From: Lachnospiraceae bacterium
GTDB lineage: Bacteria > Bacillota > Clostridia > Lachnospirales > Lachnospiraceae
Length of the DNA stretch: 8,795 nt
Assembly (NCBI GenBank): GCA_003489085.1
Contig: DNJM01000160.1
Location: 5,190 to 13,984, forward strand
Reading direction: 5' to 3'
The notes below the pieces were generated by a model that searched no databases, was not told the DNA's origin, and saw only the letters and a list, made by a program, of their open reading frames with translations. The first letter of the stretch is position 1, and every line of letters begins with the position of its first letter. This document shows positions 1 through 6,092 of the stretch, one piece after another. The position numbers and the translations under genes were made by a program.

Positions 1-210
1 CAGCGAACACATACATCCGATTCTGAATTCGGTATCTGTCTCCTCAATCGTATCCAGTCCAAGTCCGGACAGGTCAATCGCCGTACCGATATTTCCCGAG
101 CTTAACCGCATCCACATCATACCACCCAGTATCCTCGTACTTCGTTTCTGATTCAGTTCATATGCCTCCTGAAGGCTTTGCACCTTTTTATAATTCTGAA
201 TGCTAATCAA
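1..210 (-). CDS. FAD-binding subunit of a xanthine dehydrogenase-type molybdenum hydroxylase (5' part only)
   Basis: Only the first 70 residues lie in the window; the gene continues past the left edge on the minus strand. The visible part resembles the N-terminus of the FAD-binding domain of molybdopterin dehydrogenases (PF00941 type). It opens with a short basic stretch around 'NYKKVQSLQEAYEL', then 'ILGGMMWMRL' (residues 27-36, the flavin-pyrophosphate Gly-Gly loop region), then 'AIDLSGLGLDTIEE' (48-61) and 'FRIGCMCSL' (62-70). In the family this subunit passes electrons from a molybdenum/FeS partner to FAD and NAD during oxidation of xanthine or related heterocycles. I chose a TTG start at 210-208 because AAGGGAGG sits 8 nt upstream; an in-frame ATG at 234-232 lies before that ribosome binding site and has none of its own. 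The divergent xpt supports a purine role, but the substrate is inferred. Confidence 0.72.
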   Translation of the reverse strand, partial: MISIQNYKKVQSLQEAYELNQKRSTRILGGMMWMRLSSGNIGTAIDLSGLGLDTIEETDTEFRIGCMCSL

Positions 211-218
211 GAAATTGT

Positions 219-226
219 CCTCCCTT
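219..226 (-). promoter_or_regulatory. Ribosome binding site fixing a TTG start
   Basis: AAGGGAGG on the minus strand lies 8 nt before TTG at 210-208. It follows the alternative in-frame ATG at 234-232, so the TTG is the better start for the FAD subunit. Confidence 0.7.
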
Positions 227-247
227 AAAATCATATGTGATATTATC

Positions 248-276
248 AGTATAACAATTCCCGTTCTTCATTTCAA
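248..276 (-). promoter_or_regulatory. Sigma-A promoter for the molybdenum hydroxylase FAD subunit
   Basis: On the minus strand TTGAAA (276-271) and TATACT (253-248) are separated by exactly 17 bp. Transcription should begin near 241, which gives a leader of about 30 nt before the TTG start. That start point also makes the upstream ATG at 234-232 an unlikely start, being too close to the mRNA 5' end. Confidence 0.72.
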
Positions 277-313
277 CGCCATCTTACGTCATTTCAGTTT
301 CTATGTTTGAACC

Positions 314-346
314 TGCAGTACAAAATTCTATGAGGAATTTTCTGCA
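314..346. repeat. Interrupted inverted repeat in the divergent xdh/xpt control region
   Basis: AAAATTC (322-328) and GAATTTT (335-341) form a perfect 7-bp inverted repeat around a 6-nt centre. It is flanked by TGCAG (314-318) and CTGCA (342-346), which are also complementary but offset by a 3-nt bulge on one side. It lies between the -35 boxes of the two divergent promoters, upstream of both, where an activator or shared regulator might bind. There is no U-run, so it is not a terminator. Confidence 0.45.
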
Positions 347-362
347 CACCATCGAAAAAAGA

Positions 363-391
363 TTGAAAATCATTCTCCGTTGGAGTATCAT
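363..391 (+). promoter_or_regulatory. Sigma-A promoter for xpt
   Basis: TTGAAA (363-368) and TATCAT (386-391) are 17 bp apart. Initiation near 398 would give a leader of only about 30 nt before xpt, too short for a purine riboswitch aptamer plus expression platform. Confidence 0.6.
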
Positions 392-427
392 AATTTATAA
401 ACTATATGAAGAAGGGATTTATGCAAC

Positions 428-997
428 ATGCAGCTTTTAAAAGACCGAATCTTAAAAGACGGTGTAGTAAAACCGGGTAATGTACTGAAAGTAGACAGTT
501 TTTTAAACCACCAGATGGATATCGCCCTGATCAATGAGATCGGCAGGGAATTCCGCCGCCGCTTCCCGGGCGACAAAGTGACCAAGATCCTGACCATTGA
601 AGCTTCCGGAATCGGAATTGCCTGTATTGCAGCACAATATTTTCAGGTGCCTGTTATTTTTGCAAAGAAAGCACAAAGTATCAACATCGATGGCGAAGTC
701 TATCACAGCCAGGTAGAGTCCTTTACACATAAGCGGGTATACGATGTGATTCTCTCTAAAAAGTTCCTTGGACCAGAGGATCATGTCCTGATCATCGATG
801 ATTTTCTTGCCAACGGCTGCGCTCTGCTGGGACTGATTGATATCGTAAAATCTGCCGGAGCTTCTATTGAGGGAGCCGGTATTGTAATCGAAAAGGGCTT
901 TCAGGACGGCGGCAGAAAGATCCGTGATATGGGCATCCGCGTTGAATCCCTTGCTATTGTGGATTCCATGAGCGATACCAGCCTGACCTTCCGTTAA
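428..997 (+). CDS. xpt: Xanthine phosphoribosyltransferase
   Basis: Transfers the ribose-5-phosphate of PRPP to xanthine to form XMP, salvaging xanthine in the cytoplasm. The 189-residue length matches the Xpt family (about 190). The PRPP-binding loop is clear at residues 120-132 (VLIIDDFLANGCA). The conserved N-terminal 'RILKDGVVKPGNVLKVDSFLNHQMD' region and 'IEASGI' (58-63) are typical of Xpt rather than of adenine or hypoxanthine transferases. The ATG at 428 is preceded by AGAAGGG about 11 nt upstream. The gene has its own promoter, ends just before a strong bidirectional terminator, and diverges from a molybdenum hydroxylase subunit. It converges on a nucleobase permease, so uptake, salvage and oxidation of purines are encoded side by side. 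No purine riboswitch is visible upstream. Confidence 0.92.
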   Translation: MQLLKDRILKDGVVKPGNVLKVDSFLNHQMDIALINEIGREFRRRFPGDKVTKILTIEASGIGIACIAAQYFQVPVIFAKKAQSINIDGEVYHSQVESFTHKRVYDVILSKKFLGPEDHVLIIDDFLANGCALLGLIDIVKSAGASIEGAGIVIEKGFQDGGRKIRDMGIRVESLAIVDSMSDTSLTFR

Positions 998-1030
998 CTG
1001 ATACATTTTTCAGAAATTTCCCATACATTC

Positions 1031-1079
1031 AAAAACCGGCTGTTTTCCATCTTATTTCATTGGAAAACAGCCGGTTTTT
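1031..1079. terminator. Bidirectional rho-independent terminator between xpt and the permease
   Basis: Arms 1031-1049 and 1061-1079 are perfectly complementary over 19 bp around an 11-nt loop. Because the stem starts with AAAAA and ends with TTTTT, it gives a U-tract in either direction. It serves both xpt (plus) and the convergent permease (minus). Confidence 0.95.
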
Positions 1080-1092
1080 CATTCTGCATTCT

Positions 1093-2499
1093 CTATTTTT
1101 CTTCTTTTTTCTTCGGCAGAATCACATTTAAAAGAATCGCCACCAGCGCAGCCGGTACAATTCCGGAGCCGCCGAAGATCAACTGCACCTGCTCCGGCAG
1201 ATGTGCCAGAATCTGTGTATTTGCACCCAGACCATATCCCAGACCAAGTGCTACGGATAAAATCGTAATATTCCTTGCTGTCATTGGTTCCTTTGTTACC
1301 AGCTGAATTCCGCTGACCACAATGGAGGAAAACATCATAACCGCTGCTCCGCCAAGCACACTCTGCGGCATAATGGAAATCAGCGCCGCCAGCTTCGGAA
1401 ATAATCCGCACAGAATCAGGAAAATTGCTCCCATTGCAATTGCAAAGCGGTTCACTACCTTTGTCATCGCTACCAGGCCAACATTCTGACTGAAAGAAGT
1501 ATTCGGCAGCACACCGAATATGGCTGCCAGAGAGGATCCCAGACCATCACACATTACGCCGCCGGCCAGCTCCTTATCCGTCGCTTCTCTTCCCAGACCG
1601 CCTTCCGTAATCCCGGAAATATCTCCAACCGTCTCCACCGCTGTTACAATGAACATAATGCCAATCGGCACGATCGCTCTTGCATCGAATACAAACTTCA
1701 CCGGCATCAGCTTCGGTACGGCAAACCAGCTTGCTTCCGCTACCTTATCCCAATTCAGCACCCATGCCTTCATCGCTTCCACCGTTTCTCCATCTGCATT
1801 TACATAAGTAAATGTGGTCGGCAGGAACTGTGCCATCACGGCTACCAGAATATAACCTACAATAATTCCGATCAGAATAGAGGAATAGCTGGTAATTCCC
1901 TTGGTGCAATGCTTCAGCACAATAATTACGATCAACACAACCAGACCGACAAAAAGATTCTCAAGAGAACCATAATCGCCCGCACTGCTGCCGCCGCCGA
2001 AGGAGCCTACTCCTACTGAGATCAGGGACAGACCGATAGAAAGCACTACCGTTCCGGTTACCACTGCCGGGAAAAATTTTCTCAGCGGCTTTAAGGAAGA
2101 ACCTAAAATTGTCTCAAATATTCCTCCGATAAAGGATGCTGCCATAATTGCACCGTAGGCAACCACACCGCCGCCCATCACTGCTGCTACGCTCTTGCAC
2201 ACACCAATAAATCCGGAGCTGGTTCCCATGACGATCGGCAACTTTCCTCCGACCGGTCCGATGGTAAATAACTGTACCAGCGTCACGATACCTGCAATCA
2301 GCATCGCATTCTGTAAAAGTGCTACCAGAAGTGCACTGTCTTCAATTGCACAGCCCGCACCGCCGGTAATCAGAATCAAAGGTGTCAGATTTCCCACAAA
2401 CATTGCAAGAACATGCTGCAGACCAAGTGGGATTGCCTGGCTAAGCGGAAGTCTGCCGTCCAGGTCATATGGTGTTGCCATTTTCTTCTCTTGTTTCAT
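1093..2499 (-). CDS. NCS2 (NAT family) nucleobase permease, probably xanthine or urate
   Basis: Integral membrane symporter that would import xanthine, uric acid or a related purine with a cation. The 468-residue length and many glycine-rich hydrophobic segments fit the NCS2/NAT fold. Family hallmarks are present: His29 in TM1 (GLQHVLAMF), Glu289 in TM8 (AVETVGD), Asp318 in TM9 (CDGLGS), and the NAT signature QNVGLVAMTK at 338-347. That signature is the xanthine/urate type rather than the uracil type. Residues 225-275 form a longer polar external loop, and the C-terminus is lysine-rich and cytoplasmic. The start is set by AAAGGAGA about 7 nt before the ATG. It lies 38 nt after the CobU-like gene and seems to be the last gene of that operon. 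Within the family, PbuX-, PucJ/K- and UacT-like proteins cannot be separated by eye; xpt nearby favours xanthine. Confidence 0.88.
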   Translation of the reverse strand: MKQEKKMATPYDLDGRLPLSQAIPLGLQHVLAMFVGNLTPLILITGGAGCAIEDSALLVALLQNAMLIAGIVTLVQLFTIGPVGGKLPIVMGTSSGFIGVCKSVAAVMGGGVVAYGAIMAASFIGGIFETILGSSLKPLRKFFPAVVTGTVVLSIGLSLISVGVGSFGGGSSAGDYGSLENLFVGLVVLIVIIVLKHCTKGITSYSSILIGIIVGYILVAVMAQFLPTTFTYVNADGETVEAMKAWVLNWDKVAEASWFAVPKLMPVKFVFDARAIVPIGIMFIVTAVETVGDISGITEGGLGREATDKELAGGVMCDGLGSSLAAIFGVLPNTSFSQNVGLVAMTKVVNRFAIAMGAIFLILCGLFPKLAALISIMPQSVLGGAAVMMFSSIVVSGIQLVTKEPMTARNITILSVALGLGYGLGANTQILAHLPEQVQLIFGGSGIVPAALVAILLNVILPKKKEEK

Positions 2500-2537
2500 G
2501 TGTCGTCTCCTTTAGATTTTCTTTTGTTATTTCGTGT

Positions 2538-2864
2538 TTATTTTAACCGAAGTGCAAGTCCCGCCGTTACACGATACACCTCCAGTGCCTGCCCTGCAAG
2601 AAAGCAGCCGGCCTGTCCTACCGCATCGCGCAGCTGACGTTCCCCTGCATCTACCGGAGTCACACCGCCGCCGATTTCGTTCAGTATGAATACACTATCC
2701 GGATATTCGTTCAGATCCTTCTTCGTTTCCTCCAGAATATCCATGCCGCATTCTAACCGCTTCGCAATCGTTTCATCATATGCTTCCATTATTTTCCGAC
2801 CGGCAAAATGCTCTCTGGCAAATGCCGTCTTTCCCTGATATTTTCCCCCTGTTACCAGTATCAT
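2538..2864 (-). CDS. Short CobU-like P-loop protein (degenerate adenosylcobinamide kinase family)
   Basis: A 108-residue protein that resembles CobU, the bifunctional adenosylcobinamide kinase/guanylyltransferase, but is much shorter than the usual 170-190. The P-loop is intact at residues 6-13 (GGKYQGKT), following 'MILVT' exactly as in CobU. The C-terminal half matches the conserved 'NEvG.GivP......RDa.G' region (62-83) and the family end 'EVYRVTAGLALRLK' (95-108). The central segment of CobU, which carries the histidine that is guanylylated and the 'LLECITT'-like strand, is absent. It may therefore bind and hydrolyse nucleotide but is unlikely to transfer GMP. There is no frameshift: the reading frame is clean and has a strong GGGAGG site 6 nt before the ATG. 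It sits 25 nt after the aldolase gene and 38 nt before the permease. The function is unknown; no other cobalamin genes are in the window. Confidence 0.72.
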   Translation of the reverse strand: MILVTGGKYQGKTAFAREHFAGRKIMEAYDETIAKRLECGMDILEETKKDLNEYPDSVFILNEIGGGVTPVDAGERQLRDAVGQAGCFLAGQALEVYRVTAGLALRLK

Positions 2865-2889
2865 ATATGACCTCCCGGATAGTTTCTTC

Positions 2890-3939
2890 CTAAAGTGCTT
2901 TCACGTCTGCAATCAGATGCCTGACATTTTCTTCTTTTGTTGCCCAGCTGGTACAGAACCTGATGACACTCCGCGTTTCATCATATCTGGAAATATACTC
3001 AAATCCATACCTTTCTGTGAGCATCTTCCACTTATCGTCTTCCATAATGACAAACTGCTGATTCGTCGGGCTTTCATAAAAGAATTCATATCCGGCCTCC
3101 CGGAATCCCTCCTTCAGAAGTTCCGCCATGGCAATCGCATGCCGGGAAATTTCAAAATACAGACCGTCCCGGAACAGCTCCAGGAACTGCAGCCCCAAAA
3201 GACGCCCCTTTGCCAGCATACCTCCATTCTGCTTGATCAGATACCGGAAATCCTCCGTGATTGCCGTATTAGAAAATACGACCGCCTCTCCGAACAGAGC
3301 TCCTACCTTGGTTCCGCCAATATAGAACACATCTGTATTCATCGCTATCGTCTCCAGATCCACATCCGTTTTCTCTGCACATAATCCATATCCCATTCTG
3401 GCACCATCCAGGAAAAGATACAGGTTACATCTCCGGCAGACCGCCCGGAGCTCTTCCAGCTCGGATTTCGTATATAAGGTACCATATTCTGTCGGATGGG
3501 AAATGTACACCATCTTAGGCTGGGTCATATGCTCATGAGTTCCGTCATTCCAGTGCAGATCATATGCCTCCTGCACCTGTGCTGCGGTCAGCTTGCCATT
3601 TTCTCCCTTCAGCGCCATCACTTTGTGCCCGGTCGCCTCAATTGCACCGCTCTCATGTACATTAATATGACCGCTGTCCACGCACAGCACCGCCTGATGC
3701 GGCCGGAGCAAGGATTTAATCACGACCGCATTCGTCTGTGTACCGCCTACCAGAAAGTGTACCTCGGCCTCGGGCATATGACATGCCTCCCGGATCGCTT
3801 CCCTTGCCTTTGCACAGTATTCGTCCTCACCATATCCTATCGTCTGTTCCAGATTGGTTTCCATCAGTTTTTCCAAAATACGCGGATGCGCACCTTCATT
3901 ATAATCACAGTTGAAATAAATCATTGTATTCACCTTCAT
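2890..3939 (-). CDS. Threonine aldolase family PLP enzyme (beta-eliminating lyase)
   Basis: Fold-type I PLP enzyme; family members cleave L-threonine or L-allo-threonine to glycine and acetaldehyde in the cytoplasm. With 349 residues it has normal length. Visible motifs are FNCDYNEGAHPRIL (9-22), GGTQTN (65-70, phosphate-binding turn), His91 in 'SGHINVHESGA' (stacks on PLP), 'LDGARMGYG' with Asp178 (pyridine nitrogen), and 'GGTKVGA' with Lys211 as Schiff-base lysine. Arg327 in 'SVIRFCTSW' would hold the carboxylate. I start at 3939 because AAGGA lies 8 nt upstream and a promoter sits at 3970-3998. An in-frame ATG at 3924 (344 aa) is also possible. A longer reading frame back to 4092 would overlap spoIVA, lie upstream of the promoter and add sequence unlike the family. 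First gene of an apparent operon with the CobU-like gene and permease. The exact substrate is not certain. Confidence 0.85.
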   Translation of the reverse strand: MKVNTMIYFNCDYNEGAHPRILEKLMETNLEQTIGYGEDEYCAKAREAIREACHMPEAEVHFLVGGTQTNAVVIKSLLRPHQAVLCVDSGHINVHESGAIEATGHKVMALKGENGKLTAAQVQEAYDLHWNDGTHEHMTQPKMVYISHPTEYGTLYTKSELEELRAVCRRCNLYLFLDGARMGYGLCAEKTDVDLETIAMNTDVFYIGGTKVGALFGEAVVFSNTAITEDFRYLIKQNGGMLAKGRLLGLQFLELFRDGLYFEISRHAIAMAELLKEGFREAGYEFFYESPTNQQFVIMEDDKWKMLTERYGFEYISRYDETRSVIRFCTSWATKEENVRHLIADVKAL

Positions 3940-3969
3940 CTTATGGTTCCTTTTTCTGACAACGCATTC

Positions 3970-3998
3970 AGTATACCCCACCTGACGCGCTGATTCAA
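3970..3998 (-). promoter_or_regulatory. Sigma-A promoter for the aldolase / CobU-like / permease operon
   Basis: On the minus strand TTGAAT (3998-3993) and TATACT (3975-3970) are 17 bp apart. Initiation near 3963 leaves about 24 nt before the ATG at 3939 and rules out the longer upstream reading frame. I found no clear promoter in the 25- and 38-nt gaps downstream, so the three genes are probably cotranscribed. Confidence 0.72.
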
Positions 3999-4009
3999 GT
4001 ATAAATTCA

Positions 4010-4046
4010 AGGAAGTCCCTACTTTCTGCCGCAGTCGGAACTTCCT
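4010..4046 (-). terminator. Probable terminator after spoIVA
   Basis: On the minus strand AGGAAGTTCC (4046-4037) pairs with GGGACTTCCT (4019-4010), 10 bp including one G-U pair, around a 17-nt loop. It is followed by a T-rich but broken tail (TGAATTTATAC). It begins 8 nt after the spoIVA stop. The weak U-tract suggests partial termination. Confidence 0.5.
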
Positions 4047-4054
4047 GTTCCCGG

Positions 4055-5527
4055 CTAAATAATAATACAGACCAGTCCGCCGTTACTGTCATTAACGATC
4101 TTCTGCATCGTATCCTGCAGCTTTACCTGACTTTCATCGTTAATCATGGCTATTTTATTATGCATACCATCCTGCACAAGCTCTTCTACCGATTTGCCGA
4201 AAATATTCGTATTCCAGATACCATTCTCTGTATCGGACTCCTTCTTCAGAAATTCCACCAGATCCTGCGCCTGCTGCTCATTTCCGACAATAGGGGCAAT
4301 TTCACTTTCAATATTGGCGCGGATCATATGAATGGACGGTGCCTGGGCATGGATCTTGACCCCATACTTATTCCCCTGCTTAATGATGACGGGAGCCTCC
4401 AGATGAATCTCCTCCCGTTTTGGATTTACAACACCATATCCTTTCATTTTTACTGCATTCATGGCATCCTTTACTTGTTCATATTCATTTTTCAGACCGG
4501 AAAGCTGTTTCATGGTACTGATCAGATCATATTCCCCGGCTATTTCCGTACCGGTCAGTTCACTCAGCATTTCATAGTAAAATGCATCCGCAATCTGAAT
4601 CCGGATCTTTACACAGCCATTATCCATACCGATTGCATCTATTTTCATTTCTTCAATATAGGGACTGTCCGGCTGTGTAATCCCCGCGGCAGCATCCTTG
4701 ATCTCATTCAGAGTTTCCATCACTTCCCGTACGTGCTCCAGCAGATCCTGCCGGATCTTGTGATCCCGCGGCAGCATTTCCACCCACTTCGGCACAAAAA
4801 ACTGAATCTCTGATACCGGGAACTCATAAAGCACATTCTGCATGATTTTATGAATATCCTCTTCCCGCAACTGCTCACAGTTCACCGGCATGGCACTGAC
4901 ACCATAGTTTTTCATGATTTCATCCGCTGCTGCCTGTGCCTCCGGACTATACGGCTTTTTCGTATTTACCAGAACAATGAATGGTTTGCCGATTTCCTGC
5001 AGCTCCCGAATTGTTTTTCCCTCCGGTTCTTTATAATTTTCCCTCGGGATGTCTCCGATACTGCCATCTGTTGTAATGACAATTCCGATCGTAGAATGAT
5101 CATGAATGACCTTTTTGGTTCCGATTCCGGCCGCTTTGGTAAAGGGGATTTCGTAGTCAAACCAGGGTGTCTTTACCATTCGTTCCTCATTGTTCTCTAC
5201 ATGCCCGGCCGCGCCGTCTACCATATATCCCACACAGTCAATCAGACGGATCTTCACTGCAATATCCTCATCCAGCTGAATCTGTGCCGCCTCCTTGGGC
5301 ACGAATTTCGGTTCTGTTGTCATGATTGTTTTCCCGGAAGCCGACTGTGGCAGCTCATCTCTTGTACGCTCCTTGTCATGCTCATCCTTCATCTTCGGCA
5401 GTACCAACAAGTCCATAAAACGCTTAATAAAAGTAGACTTTCCTGTTCTGACCGGCCCTACCACGCCTATGTAGATTTCACCATTGGTCCGGGCTTCGAT
5501 GTCCTTATATAAATGAAACGTATTCAT
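4055..5527 (-). CDS. spoIVA: Stage IV sporulation protein A, spore coat morphogenetic ATPase
   Basis: Made in the mother cell, SpoIVA coats the forespore surface and polymerises with ATP hydrolysis to form the basement layer of the coat; it is also needed for the cortex. The 490 residues match the family (492 in Bacillus subtilis) with the same numbering of key sites: Walker A GPVRTGKS (24-31) with Lys30, the threonine pair Thr70-Thr71 in 'IMTTEPKF', and Asp97 in 'RLIDCVG' as Walker B. The middle and C-terminal domains are full length, and the end 'GGLVCIII' is the conserved C-terminus needed for localisation in the family. The start has AAGGGGG just upstream. It is transcribed alone: a hairpin follows the stop and a candidate sigma-E promoter precedes it. 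It is the clearest marker that the host makes endospores. Confidence 0.97.
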   Translation of the reverse strand: MNTFHLYKDIEARTNGEIYIGVVGPVRTGKSTFIKRFMDLLVLPKMKDEHDKERTRDELPQSASGKTIMTTEPKFVPKEAAQIQLDEDIAVKIRLIDCVGYMVDGAAGHVENNEERMVKTPWFDYEIPFTKAAGIGTKKVIHDHSTIGIVITTDGSIGDIPRENYKEPEGKTIRELQEIGKPFIVLVNTKKPYSPEAQAAADEIMKNYGVSAMPVNCEQLREEDIHKIMQNVLYEFPVSEIQFFVPKWVEMLPRDHKIRQDLLEHVREVMETLNEIKDAAAGITQPDSPYIEEMKIDAIGMDNGCVKIRIQIADAFYYEMLSELTGTEIAGEYDLISTMKQLSGLKNEYEQVKDAMNAVKMKGYGVVNPKREEIHLEAPVIIKQGNKYGVKIHAQAPSIHMIRANIESEIAPIVGNEQQAQDLVEFLKKESDTENGIWNTNIFGKSVEELVQDGMHNKIAMINDESQVKLQDTMQKIVNDSNGGLVCIII

Positions 5528-5554
5528 GTTCCTACCCCCTTGATTTACTGATAC

Positions 5555-5583
5555 ATCCTATGAGCAAATCCCTCCGAGTATGA
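5555..5583 (-). promoter_or_regulatory. Candidate sigma-E promoter of spoIVA
   Basis: On the minus strand TCATACT (5583-5577) and CATAGGAT (5562-5555), 14 bp apart, resemble the sigma-E pattern TCATATT / CATACAAT. Initiation near 5548 would give a leader of about 20 nt with the ribosome binding site at 5531-5540. Mother-cell sigma-E control is what is known for spoIVA in Bacillus; here it is inferred from the match. Confidence 0.5.
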
Positions 5584-5624
5584 ATGAAATTTGCCGGCCG
5601 TGCAGTCCGGCTTTACTGACCAAC

Positions 5625-5682
5625 AAAAAAGGCTCCGGAAGAAACATGCTGTGCACTATATGCACGGCTGCCTTCGGAGCCC
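5625..5682 (-). terminator. Rho-independent terminator of the ridA operon
   Basis: Read on the minus strand, GGCTCCGAAG (5681-5672) pairs with CTTCCGGAGCC (5641-5631) with one bulged base, followed directly by TTTTTT (5630-5625). A second hairpin inside the loop pairs 5651-5655 with 5661-5665 (GTGCA/TGCAC). It lies about 20 nt after the ridA stop. Confidence 0.88.
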
Positions 5683-5699
5683 TTTACCGGAATACGATG

Positions 5700-6068
5700 T
5701 TACTTTTCTGCAATGGCCTCTATTTCACAAAGAACACCCTTTGGTAAATCCTTTACCGCAACACAGCTTCTGGCCGGTTTGGATACGAAATATTCTGCAT
5801 AGACCGCATTGAATTCCGCAAAATCTGCCATATCTGCCAGGAAACAGGTTGTCTTGATGACATGAGAAAAATCTGTTCCGGCTGCTTCCAGCAGTGCACC
5901 TACATTTTTACAGCTCTGCCCGGCCTGTGCCTTGATTCCCTCCGGTACTTCTCCGGTTTCCGGATTTACCGGGATCTGACCGGAAGTATATACTGTATCT
6001 TTATAAATGAATCCCTGTGAATACGGTCCGATCGCTGCCGGAGCCTTTGTCGTACTGATCTCTATCAT
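5700..6068 (-). CDS. ridA: RidA, reactive enamine/imine deaminase
   Basis: RidA (YjgF/YER057c/UK114 family) forms a trimer in the cytoplasm and hydrolyses 2-aminoacrylate and similar enamine/imine intermediates released by PLP enzymes, protecting other PLP enzymes from damage. The 122 residues fit the family. Conserved features: APAAIGPYSQ (9-18), 'TSGQIPVNPETGE' (28-40), 'KTTCFLADMADFAEFN' (72-87), and 'PARSCVAV' (98-105) with Arg100, the residue that binds the substrate carboxylate, plus Glu116 in 'CEIEA'. The start at 6068 is chosen because AGAGAGG (6085-6079) is 10 nt away; the alternative ATG at 6077 (125 aa) is only 1 nt from it. It lies 24 nt after the dipeptidase and closes the operon. 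With a peptidase upstream, it may deal with by-products of serine or cysteine breakdown, which is an inference. Confidence 0.9.
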   Translation of the reverse strand: MIEISTTKAPAAIGPYSQGFIYKDTVYTSGQIPVNPETGEVPEGIKAQAGQSCKNVGALLEAAGTDFSHVIKTTCFLADMADFAEFNAVYAEYFVSKPARSCVAVKDLPKGVLCEIEAIAEK

Positions 6069-6092
6069 ATGAATCATACCTCTCTCTTTAAT

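Noticed and set aside
503..1006. Open frame of 167 codons on the minus strand opposite xpt
   Set aside because: It is the complement of a well-recognised gene, with no ribosome binding site and no family resemblance.
3940..4092. A longer start for the aldolase gene at 4092, giving 400 residues and overlapping spoIVA
   Set aside because: The extra 51 residues do not look like the family. They cross a hairpin and a good promoter at 3970-3998, and a ribosome binding site favours the start at 3939.
4850..5512. Open frame of 220 codons on the plus strand opposite spoIVA
   Set aside because: Antisense shadow of spoIVA, rich in Cys, His and Phe as such shadows often are. No promoter or ribosome binding site supports it.
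5593..5611. Small GCCGG/CCGGC hairpin between the ridA terminator and spoIVA
   Set aside because: Only 5 bp with an uneven loop and no U-run. It could be chance, and the real terminator is the hairpin at 5625-5682.
6069..6077. RidA start at the ATG at 6077
   Set aside because: The only Shine-Dalgarno-like site ends 1 nt before that ATG. The next in-frame ATG at 6068 has usable spacing and fits the family N-terminus.
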